Shown here in pieces: positions 21,198 to 31,395 of a DNA stretch of 64,000 bases. Both the position numbers and the translations under genes were made by a program. The first letter of the stretch is position 1; the number at the start of each line of letters is the position of its first letter. Origin of the DNA: Arsenophonus sp052174135. GTDB lineage: Bacteria; Pseudomonadota; Gammaproteobacteria; Enterobacterales; Enterobacteriaceae. The notes under the pieces were generated by a model. It searched no databases. It was not told the DNA's origin and saw only the letters and a list, made by a program, of their open reading frames with translations. The stretch lies in assembly GCA_052174135.1 (NCBI GenBank), contig JBQMRZ010000027.1, positions 248,001-312,000 of the forward strand, read 5' to 3'.

Positions 21198-22418
21198 TTA
21201 TAGATGATATCTACTCATCACTAACGAAGCATTAGTTCCACCAAAACCAAAACTATTTGACATTACTGTATTTAATTTTCTAGTAGTAGTGCGCGTAATA
21301 ATATTCATTTTTTTTGCTTTTTCATCCAACTTGTCAATATTGATACTTGGGGCAATAAATGAATTCTCCAGCATTAATAAACTGTAAATAACTTCATGTA
21401 CCCCAGCTGCTCCCAAAGAATGACCTGTCATTACTTTAGTAGAAGAAATCGCTGGTATATTCGCACCAAATACTTCAGTAATTGCCTCTAATTCTTTTGT
21501 ATCACCAACTGGCGTTGATGTGCCATGAGTATTAATATAATCAACCTTTTTGACACCTATTAATGCTATCTTCATGCATCGCACTGCACCTTCACCTGAG
21601 GGAACAACCATATCACAACCATCTGAAGTTGCTCCATAACCAACAATTTCAGCATAAATATGCGCCTCACGTGCCAAAGCATGTTTTAATTCCTCTACTA
21701 CAACAATACCACCACCACCTGCAATAACAAAACCATCTCGATTTTGATCATACGTACGTGAAGCTTTTTCTGGAATTGTATTATATTTTGTGGATAATGC
21801 TCCCATTGCATCAAATTCACAAGTTAATTCCCAGCTTAGCTCTTCACCGCCACCAGCAAAAATAATATCTTGTTTATCCAATTGAATAAGCTCAAGAGCA
21901 TGACCAATACAATGAGCGGAAGTTGAACAAGCAGAACTAATAGAATAATTAACACCTTTAATTTTAAACGGCGTAGCTAAACAAGCTGATACACCTGAAG
22001 CCATCGCTCTAGTTACCATATAAGGGCTGACACCACGTAAACCTTTTGCACGCATACCATCAGAACCAGCCACTTGATTACGGGGCGAACCACCACCAGA
22101 ACCAACAACTAAACCAGTACGAATATTTGATATTTGTTCATCTACTAGATTAGCATCCTGAATAGCTTCTTTCATGGCTAAGTAAGTGTAAATAGAGCAA
22201 TCGCTCATAAAACGAAGAATCTTACGATCAATTTTTCTTTTAATGTAATCTTCTGTTAACTGAATATTACCCCAGATATGACTGCGTAAACCCATTTTTT
22301 TAAATTCTTCTGAAAACCTAATGCCAGAACGACCTGCTTTCAGAGAAGCCAGTACCTCTTGCTGGTTATTACCTATGCTGGAAACAATGCCCAGGCCAGT
22401 GATTACTGCACGCTTCAT
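21198..22418 (-). CDS. fabB: 3-oxoacyl-[acyl-carrier-protein] synthase I
   Basis: The elongating condensing enzyme needed for unsaturated fatty acids. The nucleophilic cysteine lies in SISSACSTSAHC (about residue 164), with active-site histidines in NTHGTSTPVGD (H298) and TKVMTGHSLGAAG (H333) and the lysine K328. Length is 406 aa, identical to E. coli FabB, and alignment is continuous from MKRAVITGLGIVSSIGNNQQ to the C-terminal SNSFGFGGTNASLVM. The residue after the nucleophile is Ser rather than the Ala of E. coli, a mild change. Upstream sequence retains a promoter with FadR-like and FabR-like operators (listed separately), so regulation as in E. coli may persist. Confidence 0.97.
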   Translation of the reverse strand: MKRAVITGLGIVSSIGNNQQEVLASLKAGRSGIRFSEEFKKMGLRSHIWGNIQLTEDYIKRKIDRKILRFMSDCSIYTYLAMKEAIQDANLVDEQISNIRTGLVVGSGGGSPRNQVAGSDGMRAKGLRGVSPYMVTRAMASGVSACLATPFKIKGVNYSISSACSTSAHCIGHALELIQLDKQDIIFAGGGEELSWELTCEFDAMGALSTKYNTIPEKASRTYDQNRDGFVIAGGGGIVVVEELKHALAREAHIYAEIVGYGATSDGCDMVVPSGEGAVRCMKIALIGVKKVDYINTHGTSTPVGDTKELEAITEVFGANIPAISSTKVMTGHSLGAAGVHEVIYSLLMLENSFIAPSINIDKLDEKAKKMNIITRTTTRKLNTVMSNSFGFGGTNASLVMSRYHL

Positions 22419-22469
22419 TGATTATATTACCCTGTAGTCGAAATTAATTTAGTTGGAGCATAATTTATT

Positions 22470-22508
22470 ACTTTAGCTTACGCTTGTAAGCTCAACAAGT
22501 CCGATCAG
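22470..22508 (-). promoter_or_regulatory. fabB promoter with FabR-like and FadR-like operators
   Basis: Reading the minus strand: CTGATCGGACTTGTT (22508-22494) resembles the FadR operator core TGGTCnGACC with two changes. TTGTTG (22498-22493) is a -35 candidate, and 17 nt later TAAAGT (22475-22470) is a -10 candidate. The spacer and adjoining base hold an 18-nt palindrome, AGCTTACAAGCGTAAGCT (22492-22475), of the FabR operator type. As I recall it, the arrangement is the same as at E. coli fabB, where FadR activates and FabR represses from these positions. GC-richer DNA surviving in an otherwise degraded upstream region suggests selection. Whether fadR and fabR still exist cannot be told from this window. 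Confidence 0.72.
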
Positions 22509-23000
22509 ATAAAAATATAAAAAATGTTATTTTTCATTTTTATATTTTAGCAATAATTAGTAACAAATATATTTAAGATAAATTCATTAAAATTAATTGA
22601 TTATCTGAATAATATAGATTATTTTTGTGAATACAAATTAGATTAATAAAATAAAATTAAACTAAAATGAATAAGGTATGTTTATTTTTAAAAATTTTAA
22701 TGATATTAATTATTTTGATTAAAAATAATTCTAAAAATTTAGATATATTTAGGTTAAAAAATACTAAATTATTTTTACTTATATAAACAATATATTTTAT
22801 AAAAATTAGATTTTATACTAAACAAAACTTTTTAGTAATTTAACGATTATTCATATAATTTTATTAGTAAATACTTAAAAAAATAAATCATAATTTTTAC
22901 ATTATATTAGTATTTAAGCAAATATATCTTATATAAATTTATTTAAATAAGAGTTTATTGATTTTTATCATAAACCTATCGTTTTTTAAAAAAAAGATTT

Positions 23001-23040
23001 ATTAATAATAATTTTATGAATTCATAAAATTATTATTAAT
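23001..23040. repeat. 40-nt perfect palindrome
   Basis: Two 20-bp arms with no spacer; the centre is GAATTC. Every base of 23001-23020 pairs with 23021-23040. No T run follows directly on either side. It is about 580 nt upstream of the fabB start codon, in non-coding DNA. Function unknown. Confidence 0.75.
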
Positions 23041-23575
23041 ATGATAATTATTTTTTATATTTTAATTATATAATATATAATTAATTTAAATTAAAATTTA
23101 ATTATTTTTAATAAAACTAATAGTTTATTTTATAAGGTTTAATTTTAGTTAAAATTTTTAGATTTAAAATAAATAGTTTATTTATTCAATAAATAAAAGT
23201 AAGATTTAATAGTTTTAATTTTTAATATTTTTTATTTTTTTTTAATATTATTTATTGTAAATTAAAAATAGATTTTTTTATGAAAAAATTAAGTATAAAA
23301 TTTAAAATATTAATTGATAGTAAAATTAACAATAAATCTATAATTTATTCTCTAATTGCTATATAAATTAAATTTATTAATGCCAATATTATTAATAATA
23401 ATAATATTTATTAGCAAAATAAAGATTTTTCACTTTTTATACAGAAAAATATAAATAAATTAGCTAATTTTAATTATAAAAAATATAAATTAAAATAAAA
23501 TATTTATAATAATTATTGATATTTATCAAATTTTTTATTAAATATATTTTCAATAAATTAAAAAGTTTTTTGTTA

Positions 23576-23614
23576 AAATTTTACATAAAATTCATTGAAT
23601 TTTATGTAAAATTT
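23576..23614. repeat. Inverted repeat, 19-bp perfect arms, 1-nt spacer
   Basis: Arms at 23576-23594 and 23596-23614 are exact complements around a single T. Flanks are AT-rich with no long T tract. Located in the fabB-aroC spacer, away from any gene. Confidence 0.7.
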
Positions 23615-24663
23615 AAAATATAAAAATAATAAAATCGATTAAATATCAACAAAAAACTAGTTATTATGACTTTAAATACCATAAATATTAATAAGATTAA
23701 ATAAATATTGATATTTATATTAACTATTATAAAAATCTACTATTTAACTATAATTATCAGTCACTAATAGCTATTAATTATCTCTATATCCTAAGAGTAA
23801 TTATTAATTTATTTTTTTTGAGTTAATAAATCAATTATATTTAAATTATTTTGATATTCAATTAATCTATAGAATTTAATCATCTATCGATAATTAAAAA
23901 TATCTTAAGTATCAATTAATTTATATTTTTTAATATATATATATAATTGAATAAATGCATCAATAAGTAATACTATATTTATGAATTAAAATTTATAAAA
24001 ATATTTTCTATTATCATCTTTAATTTATGAGCCTTAAATTATATAGTTAAATTTAAAATTTTAGTAAGTTATTTTATAATTAAATTTTCTCATCAGTATC
24101 TTTGATGGTACTATACTAACAATTTTTTTAAGTTACTTTTTATTAAAAGTATTAAAAATTTTATTTTTTAAGCTAAATAAAATTTTTAAAAAATATTTAA
24201 TTAAATAATATGTCTGGATATTATCTAGTAATTTATTATACTTTATATAATGGAAAAGTATAATAAATTTATATTTATTTTTTTAAAAATACTTTATATG
24301 GCAAAAAGTTAATTTTTTTCTATAATAATTATTAAATTCATAGAAGTTATTAAAATAATATAAATATATTTAATTATATTGCTTTAATATTTTTTAGTAA
24401 AAATTATAAATTTATGATTTCTTTATTTTACATTAATGGTTACTTTTAAAATATAAAAATTATTTTTTATATAAACTTTAATTAAAGTGACAAATTTTTC
24501 TCATTAATTATTATTCATTAATCAATATTAAGAATAATATTTAAATTTTAATTAATTAATTTATTTTACTTATCAATAATAATAAATATCTAAAATATTG
24601 TAAAATAAAATTACTATTAAATACTTAATGTTAATTAAGTAACTTCTTAGTTTACTGATATTT

Positions 24664-24703
24664 AAACAATATTAATGTTAATAACATTAATATTGTTTTT
24701 TTT
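24664..24703 (+). terminator. Terminator-like hairpin with 17-bp arms and T8 tract
   Basis: Arms at 24664-24680 and 24682-24698 pair perfectly around one A, and the right arm runs into T8 (24696-24703) on the plus strand, the form of a factor-independent terminator although with an AT-rich stem. There is no intact plus-strand gene upstream; it may be the surviving terminator of a lost plus-strand gene, or an incidental structure. It lies about 860 nt downstream of the aroC stop on the other strand. Confidence 0.45.
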
Positions 24704-25566
24704 AAAAATTATACTTTTTTAAAAAAATTATTTTCTTTTATTTATTTAGTTATATGTTAATGACTTTTATTAACTATTTAATTAATTTTTTTTAATTAAA
24801 ATATATTAATTCATTGAGCTTAATTATTTCCTTAATACTCTCTTTCTTTAAATAAAAATATTTAAATATTATTTTTTATTTTTAATTGATTAATAATTAA
24901 TCTTAAAATATTTATATAAATAAAAGTTGAAAAATGTTTTTAGTTATTATTTATAATAAATAATAATAATTTTATTAAAATATATTTTAAATTCTATAAT
25001 TATAATTTTGTTTATTTTTTACATTAATTAAATTTTTATTTTTTTTCATTAAGAATATTTTTTCATTAAAAAATATTCTAAAAACTAAAAGTATTAAATA
25101 AATCTTTAATATTAACTTCTATAGTATTTCAGAGTAATTTATCATAAAAATAATTTTTACTTTAAAAAATTATGCTGAATAGACTCAACAAAATTAACAT
25201 TATTATTAGCACATAAAATATCAATTTAAATGTTTAATATTTAATTTTCTTTAAAATATTTTATTTTTTCTTATTAAAATTACACAAACAATATAACAAT
25301 AAAGTCTACTTGTTTATATCTATCTTAATTTTTAATAAATTAATTTAAAATTTTATATAAAAAGAAATATAAACAAATAATACAAATATAAAAGTCAACT
25401 ATTTGCAAAAACATTTTTAAATAAGGTATTACATCATTTTCTAACACATGAATAGATTGTCATAATTTCTTTTCTTAGTTAAATTAATTTAATTTCTTTT
25501 AATAAAGAAATATTAAAGTATTAATAAGATGATTATATTTTTTATTAATATTTTAGAATATACTGA

Positions 25567-26637
25567 TTAAAAATTAGACTTACCGCATTGAGCTTGAGCT
25601 CGTAAAAAGTGATCAATAAGTACTATCGCCATCATCGCTTCTGCTATTGGTACAGCTCGAATGCCAACACAGGGATCATGACGTCCTTTTGTGATTATTT
25701 CAATTTCATCACCTTGTTGGTTAATAGTCCTACAAGGTATACTAATACTAGGAGTTGGTTTTAAAGCTATATGAGTAATAATGGGTTGACTACTACTTAT
25801 ACCCCCTAATATACCACCAGCATGATTACCAATAAATCCATCACTAGTGATTTCATCTCGATTCTCATTTCCCTTTAATGTAATTACCTTAAAACCAGAC
25901 CCAATTTCAACGCCTTTAACTGCATTAATACTCATCATTGCATGGGCAATATCTGCGTCTAATCGATCAAAAACAGGTTCACCTAATCCTACCGGAACAT
26001 TTTCAGCAATAATAGTTACTTTAGCACCAATAGAATTACCTTCTTTTTTTAATAAACATAATAAAGCATCTAGATCATTTAATTTTATTGCATCTGGACA
26101 AAAAAAAGGATTTTGTTCAACTAAATCCCAATCTTTTAGTTCACAACAAATATCTCCCATTTGACTTAAATAACCCCGAATAATTATACCTAATTTTTGT
26201 TGTAAATATTTTTTTGCGATTGCACCAGCAGCAACACGCATTGCTGTTTCACGAGCTGAATATCGCCCTCCACCACGATAATCACGTAAACCATATTTTT
26301 TTTGATAGGTATAATCTGCATGTCCTGGACGAAAGATATCTTTATTATCAGTATAATCTTGAGATCGTTGATCCTGATTTTTAATTAATAAACCAATTGG
26401 CATACCTGTTGTTATCCCATTAAAGGTACCAGACAAAATTTTAACGCGATCAAATTCATGGCGTTGTGTTGTATAATGAAAATTACCAGGACGACGACGA
26501 TCTAAATCGATTTGCAGATCTTTTTCTGATAATTCCATTCCAGGAGGAAAACCATCAATAATACACCCTAATGCTAAACCATGTGATTCACCAAACGTAG
26601 TAACACGAAATAACTGACCAATAGAATTACCAGCCAT
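25567..26637 (-). CDS. aroC: Chorismate synthase
   Basis: The last shikimate-pathway enzyme, converting EPSP to chorismate using reduced FMN; chorismate feeds folate, ubiquinone and aromatic amino acids. The protein starts MAGNSIGQLFRVTTFGESHG and shows DLDRRRPG, YRGGGRYSARETAMRVAAGA, GIGSGF-type loop VEIGSGFKV, NHAGGILGGISS and GRHDPCVGIRAVPIAEAM, the family signatures. Length is 356 aa against 361 in E. coli. It stands alone; prmB (upstream) and mepA (downstream) of the E. coli cluster are not detectable. Its survival, with folC and ubiX in the same window, is consistent with folate and ubiquinone being the products required. Confidence 0.97.
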   Translation of the reverse strand: MAGNSIGQLFRVTTFGESHGLALGCIIDGFPPGMELSEKDLQIDLDRRRPGNFHYTTQRHEFDRVKILSGTFNGITTGMPIGLLIKNQDQRSQDYTDNKDIFRPGHADYTYQKKYGLRDYRGGGRYSARETAMRVAAGAIAKKYLQQKLGIIIRGYLSQMGDICCELKDWDLVEQNPFFCPDAIKLNDLDALLCLLKKEGNSIGAKVTIIAENVPVGLGEPVFDRLDADIAHAMMSINAVKGVEIGSGFKVITLKGNENRDEITSDGFIGNHAGGILGGISSSQPIITHIALKPTPSISIPCRTINQQGDEIEIITKGRHDPCVGIRAVPIAEAMMAIVLIDHFLRAQAQCGKSNF

Positions 26638-29600
26638 TTTCTTCCTCTTTTTATCATTAATATTAATAATTAATGAATAAATTATTTGTATATGAAAAAT
26701 AAATTATTATTTTTACTGTTATTTTTTTTTAAAAATAACATTTAATATACAACATATTTAACATTATTAAAAATTATATAAAATTTTACTTATATTTCAA
26801 AAACTATCTTATATAACTTTAATACAAAATAACTAACCACTGCAATCAATTTTAATATTAGATCAATAATAAATTTATTTTTTAAATTTATTAAAATTTT
26901 AATTATCCCTAATAAAATATTTTATATAGTAGTTAATTATAAAAAATACTGTTTCAAGAAATAGTAATATTTTTTTATTAATCCGATTAAACTGAATTAG
27001 AATTTATAAGAAAATTTCTGTTGAAAATGATATCATTTTATATAAGATTTTATATTTTTTTTTATTTATGCTTAATTATCGAATAGTTAAAATCAAACCT
27101 AATCTATTAATTAGATTTATTAAATAAAATAATATTATATTCACTTATAATAATGCATTTAATTTAATTTAACTATAAGTAAATCAAAACATCTTTATGG
27201 AATAAAATGTAAAATATTGTTAAAAAAAAATAAAAAAATAATTTTACTCCTCCAATAAACAAATACTAACATCATTAATTATCGTTTTTATAATTAATGA
27301 TATATATACTTTCAGATAAATTAAATCTTTTGTTTAATTGTAATGAAAAATTTAATCTACTCCTTCTTTTATTTTAGAATTAAAAATTGTACTAATTTAA
27401 TATTAATAAAAAAATATTTTTTTTGTTTTTAAATAATTAAATTTTAAAATCTGCTATTTTATATATTTACTTATTATAAATTATATAAAATAAATGAATA
27501 AATTAATTTTTAATCTATTAATTTTCGTTTAATAAAAAACAAAAAATATCGCCTATTAATTCTTTAAATAGTTTTTTTAATTTTTATTATTAATATTAAT
27601 TAATTTTAGTAACTATTATTACTTATAAACTTTTTATCATAAAAATATTAATCATCATTATCTTCAATAAGAAGTTCATTAATTATTTTATAAGATTTAT
27701 TAAATATTTATAATAAGCAATAACTTTACCTAATGGATTATTTTTTCCTTAGTAAGAATAATAATATTTATTTTAATTATTAAAATTGTTTTTTATAACT
27801 TATATGAAGAATTTACTATTCTTGAGTAAATTAAATTTCTATTTACTATTGTTAGTAAATAAAAATAAAATGAGTAAAACTTTAATTTACTTAATGGTAC
27901 AAAAGATAATTAACTTGATTAAATTACTAAAATAATAATAAATTAAGGTTATTTATTGTATTAATTTCGATATCTTCTAATATCATATTTTCTATAATAT
28001 TAATAATCACATGAAAATTAGTAACATATAATCTAATACATTAATATTACTAAAATATTTATTAAAATTTAGAGTTTCATGATCAATTAATCTATTTAAA
28101 TGCTAATATTTAACGATTCTGATATCTAAATAAATTAAGAGAAAACTTTTAATTAATAACTTGAAAACAATATCAATTTAAATAATTAATCTGTATACTA
28201 TTTTTATAAATCAGTGTAAATTTTATAAAAATTTTTATTTGTTTAAAAGAAATTTCTAATTGAAGTGATAATTATAATAGAATTAATATTCTTAACTATT
28301 ATACTATTATAGTACATAATAAATCTTGTTTTTTTAATAAATCTATAATTAATGATTATAGATACTTAAAATAAGTTAATTTAAATTAAATTAAAAATTA
28401 AGTAGTAATGTTTGATATAATCAAACTAAAATAAAAGTATTTTTTATTTTTTATATTAATTATATTTTGAATATCGACTACTAGAATTTATAAAATATAA
28501 AATAAAATAACAAATATAATTTTTTTATTATAATAGTGTCCTTTAATATCTATTTTTTAAAGCATTAAAAATAATAGAGTATAATAAAAACATTTCTAAT
28601 AAACACTATTTATTATTTGATAGTATATAAAATGCAATGAATGACCACTTGATATACATATATAATAAAATATATTTAGAATAAAACTCAATATTTAAAA
28701 TTTTTAAACATTATCAATAATAATTGTTATTTAATATATCACCTTAAACATAAGTAACACAATATTATATTTTCTATTACAATTAATAATATTACTATTA
28801 TTAATTAATATAATTTAATAAAATATATATTTTACTAATAATTTTTTAATTTTATTACAATAATTTTTAATTATAAATAAATATCATATTTCTAAGTTCT
28901 TACGTATTTTAAGGAAAAAATATAATTATTGATAATTAAAATATTGATAATAACAAACCTAAACAAAATATTTTTTATTTTTAAAATACTGTGTTTTATA
29001 TACTTTATATTAATTTTAATGTTAGTATAAAAATTATCAACATCAGTATAATAGTATATATAACGACAATACTATTGTACATAAATTCTTTAATACTTGT
29101 TTTATTTTTCTAACAAACAAAATTAAAATATAAATTTTTTAATTATCACTAGTTATAATTCAATTAATAATTATAGTTAAAATATTGTATTAATTTTTTA
29201 AGAAAAAATCAACTTAATTATTATTTGTTTTAAAATAGTTTAAATTTATTGTATTAGTAAATGCATCAATATTCATTGTGTTTAATGAATTCTATATTAA
29301 TAGAAAATTCATTTGTAATATAAATAGATTGAAATAATTAAAAAAAAATTTTCTAGATAAACTATCTTTAAAGATAAACTAAGCTTTGATTATCTAAAAT
29401 TTTAAAAAAATTTTAGTAGCATAATGAACTCATAGTATGAGTAAACTATTTATTAATCTCACTCATCATTATTTAATTTATATATCAATTTAAGTTAAGT
29501 TAAAGAACTTAAAAACTATAAAAAATAAAATAATAAGTTTTTATTAATAAACAAAAAAATTAAAATATTTTTTAAAACTATCATAAATATTATTTATCAT

Positions 29601-30171
29601 TAAAATGATCAGTAGATATTTCATTCTAATATATTTTTTTAAAAAAAAAAATTAAGTAATACTTAAAAATTACTTAATTTTAATTTTATTTAAAACAACC
29701 TTTTAGATTAATTTTGAAAAAATCTATATTTTAAAAAAAAATAATCTAATTAACATAAAAACTTTATAGATACATGGATAAATATTAAAAATCAAAGAAG
29801 AACTACTTTAATATCTACTATTCACAATGTATCATAGTTTATGAATTTTATTTAATAAAAACGCTTAATTAACTATTTTTAGTTTTAATTATATATTCTA
29901 TATTCTTATAATAAACGGTATAATTAACTATTCTTTTTAAAATTAATAAATAAAAAATATTTAATGACAAAATATTAAATTCAAACAAAAATATGATTAA
30001 CTAATTTTTGAATATTAAATATTAAGATATAAATCTACAATCAATACTTAATAAATAATTACATTATTATTTATTTTGATTTAATAAAAAATAACTCAAA
30101 AATAAAAAATTAACAAATTAACTATTAATTGATTTGTTAATTAATTTTAATTAAAAAATGTAATTCTATTG
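26638..30171. other. AT-rich spacer between aroC and mlaA
   Basis: About 3.5 kb without a readable gene on either strand. E. coli has prmB, smrB, sixA, fadJ, fadI, yfcZ and fadL in this interval; no fragments were recognised. One inverted repeat with 13-bp arms lies at 29648-29660 and 29669-29681, with an 8-nt loop. Confidence 0.6.
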
Positions 30172-30957
30172 CTAATCAATAAAATCTAAATTTTCTTCAA
30201 TAACAGTGATGTTTTGATTAATTCTCGGTTTAAACACACCTCTTTGTGCTTTAAAATCTTTATTTTGAAAATAAGCTTCCATAATCATTAAATAAGGATC
30301 GGAAGAATTTTCTAAAATTCTAGCAGAATCTAATAAAAGTGTTCTTTTTTCAATTCCTTCTAATATCCATTTTCCTGCTGACATCCAAAAAGTAAGATAA
30401 CTTAACATTGGATAAATTTTATCAGCTAAATCGCTTACATCTTCTCGTAATGTAAAACTACCATAAACTGGTAATACCATATATGGGCCATAGCCAATTT
30501 GATAGTATCCTAAAGTACCGCCAAAACGACTAGATTCTTGTTTAATCAATTTATAATTAGCTATTGAAGCGATATCAATAAATCCTGCTATACCAAAAAC
30601 ACTATTTAAAAAAAAACGATTAAAATGTTTTACTCCCTGATAAATGTCAGCACGTAAAAAATTATTTACCATACTAGCAGGTTCTTCTAGGTTACTTAAA
30701 AAATTAACTAGACCATTACGAACTGGCATAGGAAGATAATTTTGCCAAACGACTGCTATTGGATATATTACATAACGATCAAGAATATAATAATTAAAAT
30801 TAAAAATTACTCGATTAAATTTTTCTAACGGATCAAAGCGTTGTTGATTATTAATCGATGTACTAGAACAGCTTGTAATCAAAATAACAGTAAAAAATAT
30901 CTTGCATAATCGATATATTTTAAATTTTATTTTTTTATAAAATAAAACATCACGCAT
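30172..30957 (-). CDS. mlaA: Outer-membrane lipoprotein MlaA (VacJ)
   Basis: MlaA sits in the outer membrane and removes misplaced phospholipids from the outer leaflet, handing them to MlaC. A 29-residue signal peptide ends at a lipobox LITSC with lipidated Cys30; the mature part has DPLEKFNRVIFNFNYYILD, NLEEPASMVNNFL, HFNRFFLNSVFGIAGFIDIA, FGGTLGYYQIGYGPYMVLP and LDSARILENSSDPY, a match over the whole length of E. coli MlaA (251 aa; here 261). The basic N-region is unusually long. The rest of the Mla pathway (mlaBCDEF) is encoded elsewhere in E. coli and not in this window. tRNA-Arg lies about 370 nt upstream, as argW does near mlaA in E. coli. Confidence 0.95.
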   Translation of the reverse strand: MRDVLFYKKIKFKIYRLCKIFFTVILITSCSSTSINNQQRFDPLEKFNRVIFNFNYYILDRYVIYPIAVVWQNYLPMPVRNGLVNFLSNLEEPASMVNNFLRADIYQGVKHFNRFFLNSVFGIAGFIDIASIANYKLIKQESSRFGGTLGYYQIGYGPYMVLPVYGSFTLREDVSDLADKIYPMLSYLTFWMSAGKWILEGIEKRTLLLDSARILENSSDPYLMIMEAYFQNKDFKAQRGVFKPRINQNITVIEENLDFID

Positions 30958-31323
30958 AAATTATCCATTTATAATCATATATCTATATTAATTTAATCAC
31001 TATTTATTTAAATAGAAATATTTAAGATATTATTTTAAATAAAAAATGTATTAAAAAGATAAATAAAAAAATATAATTAAAAACCTTAGAAAAATAATGA
31101 AATTATTTTTAATATAACAAAATTTTAAAATCTAAAATATATAAATAAATTACTTAATTTACTAAATAATAAATTAACAACTTTTTCATAAAAAACTATT
31201 AATTAAATATAAATTTAATTATCAACAATAGAATTAAATTAATTGTATTTGATAACTTGTTATTAACAGATATTTAGTAATAAAATGAATACTATATTCA
31301 GATAATTTATATTTAAATTTTAC
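30958..31323. other. Spacer between mlaA and tRNA-Arg
   Basis: 366 nt of AT-rich DNA between divergently oriented mlaA and the tRNA gene. It must hold both promoters; I could not choose among the many T/A-rich candidate boxes. E. coli has yfdC between these two genes, of which nothing is left to read. Confidence 0.5.
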
Positions 31324-31395
31324 GTCCTCTTAGTTAAATGGATATAACAAGCCACTCCTAAAGGTTAGTTGTAGGTTCGATTCCTTCAGGGGACA
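31324..31395 (+). tRNA. argW: tRNA-Arg (anticodon CCT)
   Basis: A 72-nt cloverleaf decoding AGG. The acceptor arms GTCCTCT and AGGGGAC pair (one U-G wobble), the D-loop reads TTAGTTAAATGGATATAAC, the anticodon loop is CTCCTAA, and the T-arm contains GGTTCGATTCC. It closely follows E. coli argW. Two stem positions are mismatched: A-A at the loop-closing pair of the anticodon stem and U-U in the T stem. The 3' CCA is not encoded (the next bases are TTC). A weak AT hairpin at 31405-31421 followed by CTTTT could terminate transcription. It lies beside mlaA on the opposite strand, as in E. coli. Confidence 0.9.

Larger units (their letters stand above)
22509..25566. other. AT-rich spacer between fabB and aroC
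   Basis: About 3 kb without a readable gene. E. coli has mnmC, yfcL, epmC, yfcA and mepA here; no fragment was recognised in any frame. Three long perfect inverted repeats fall within 1.7 kb (23001-23040, 23576-23614 and 24664-24698), each listed separately. Confidence 0.6.
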
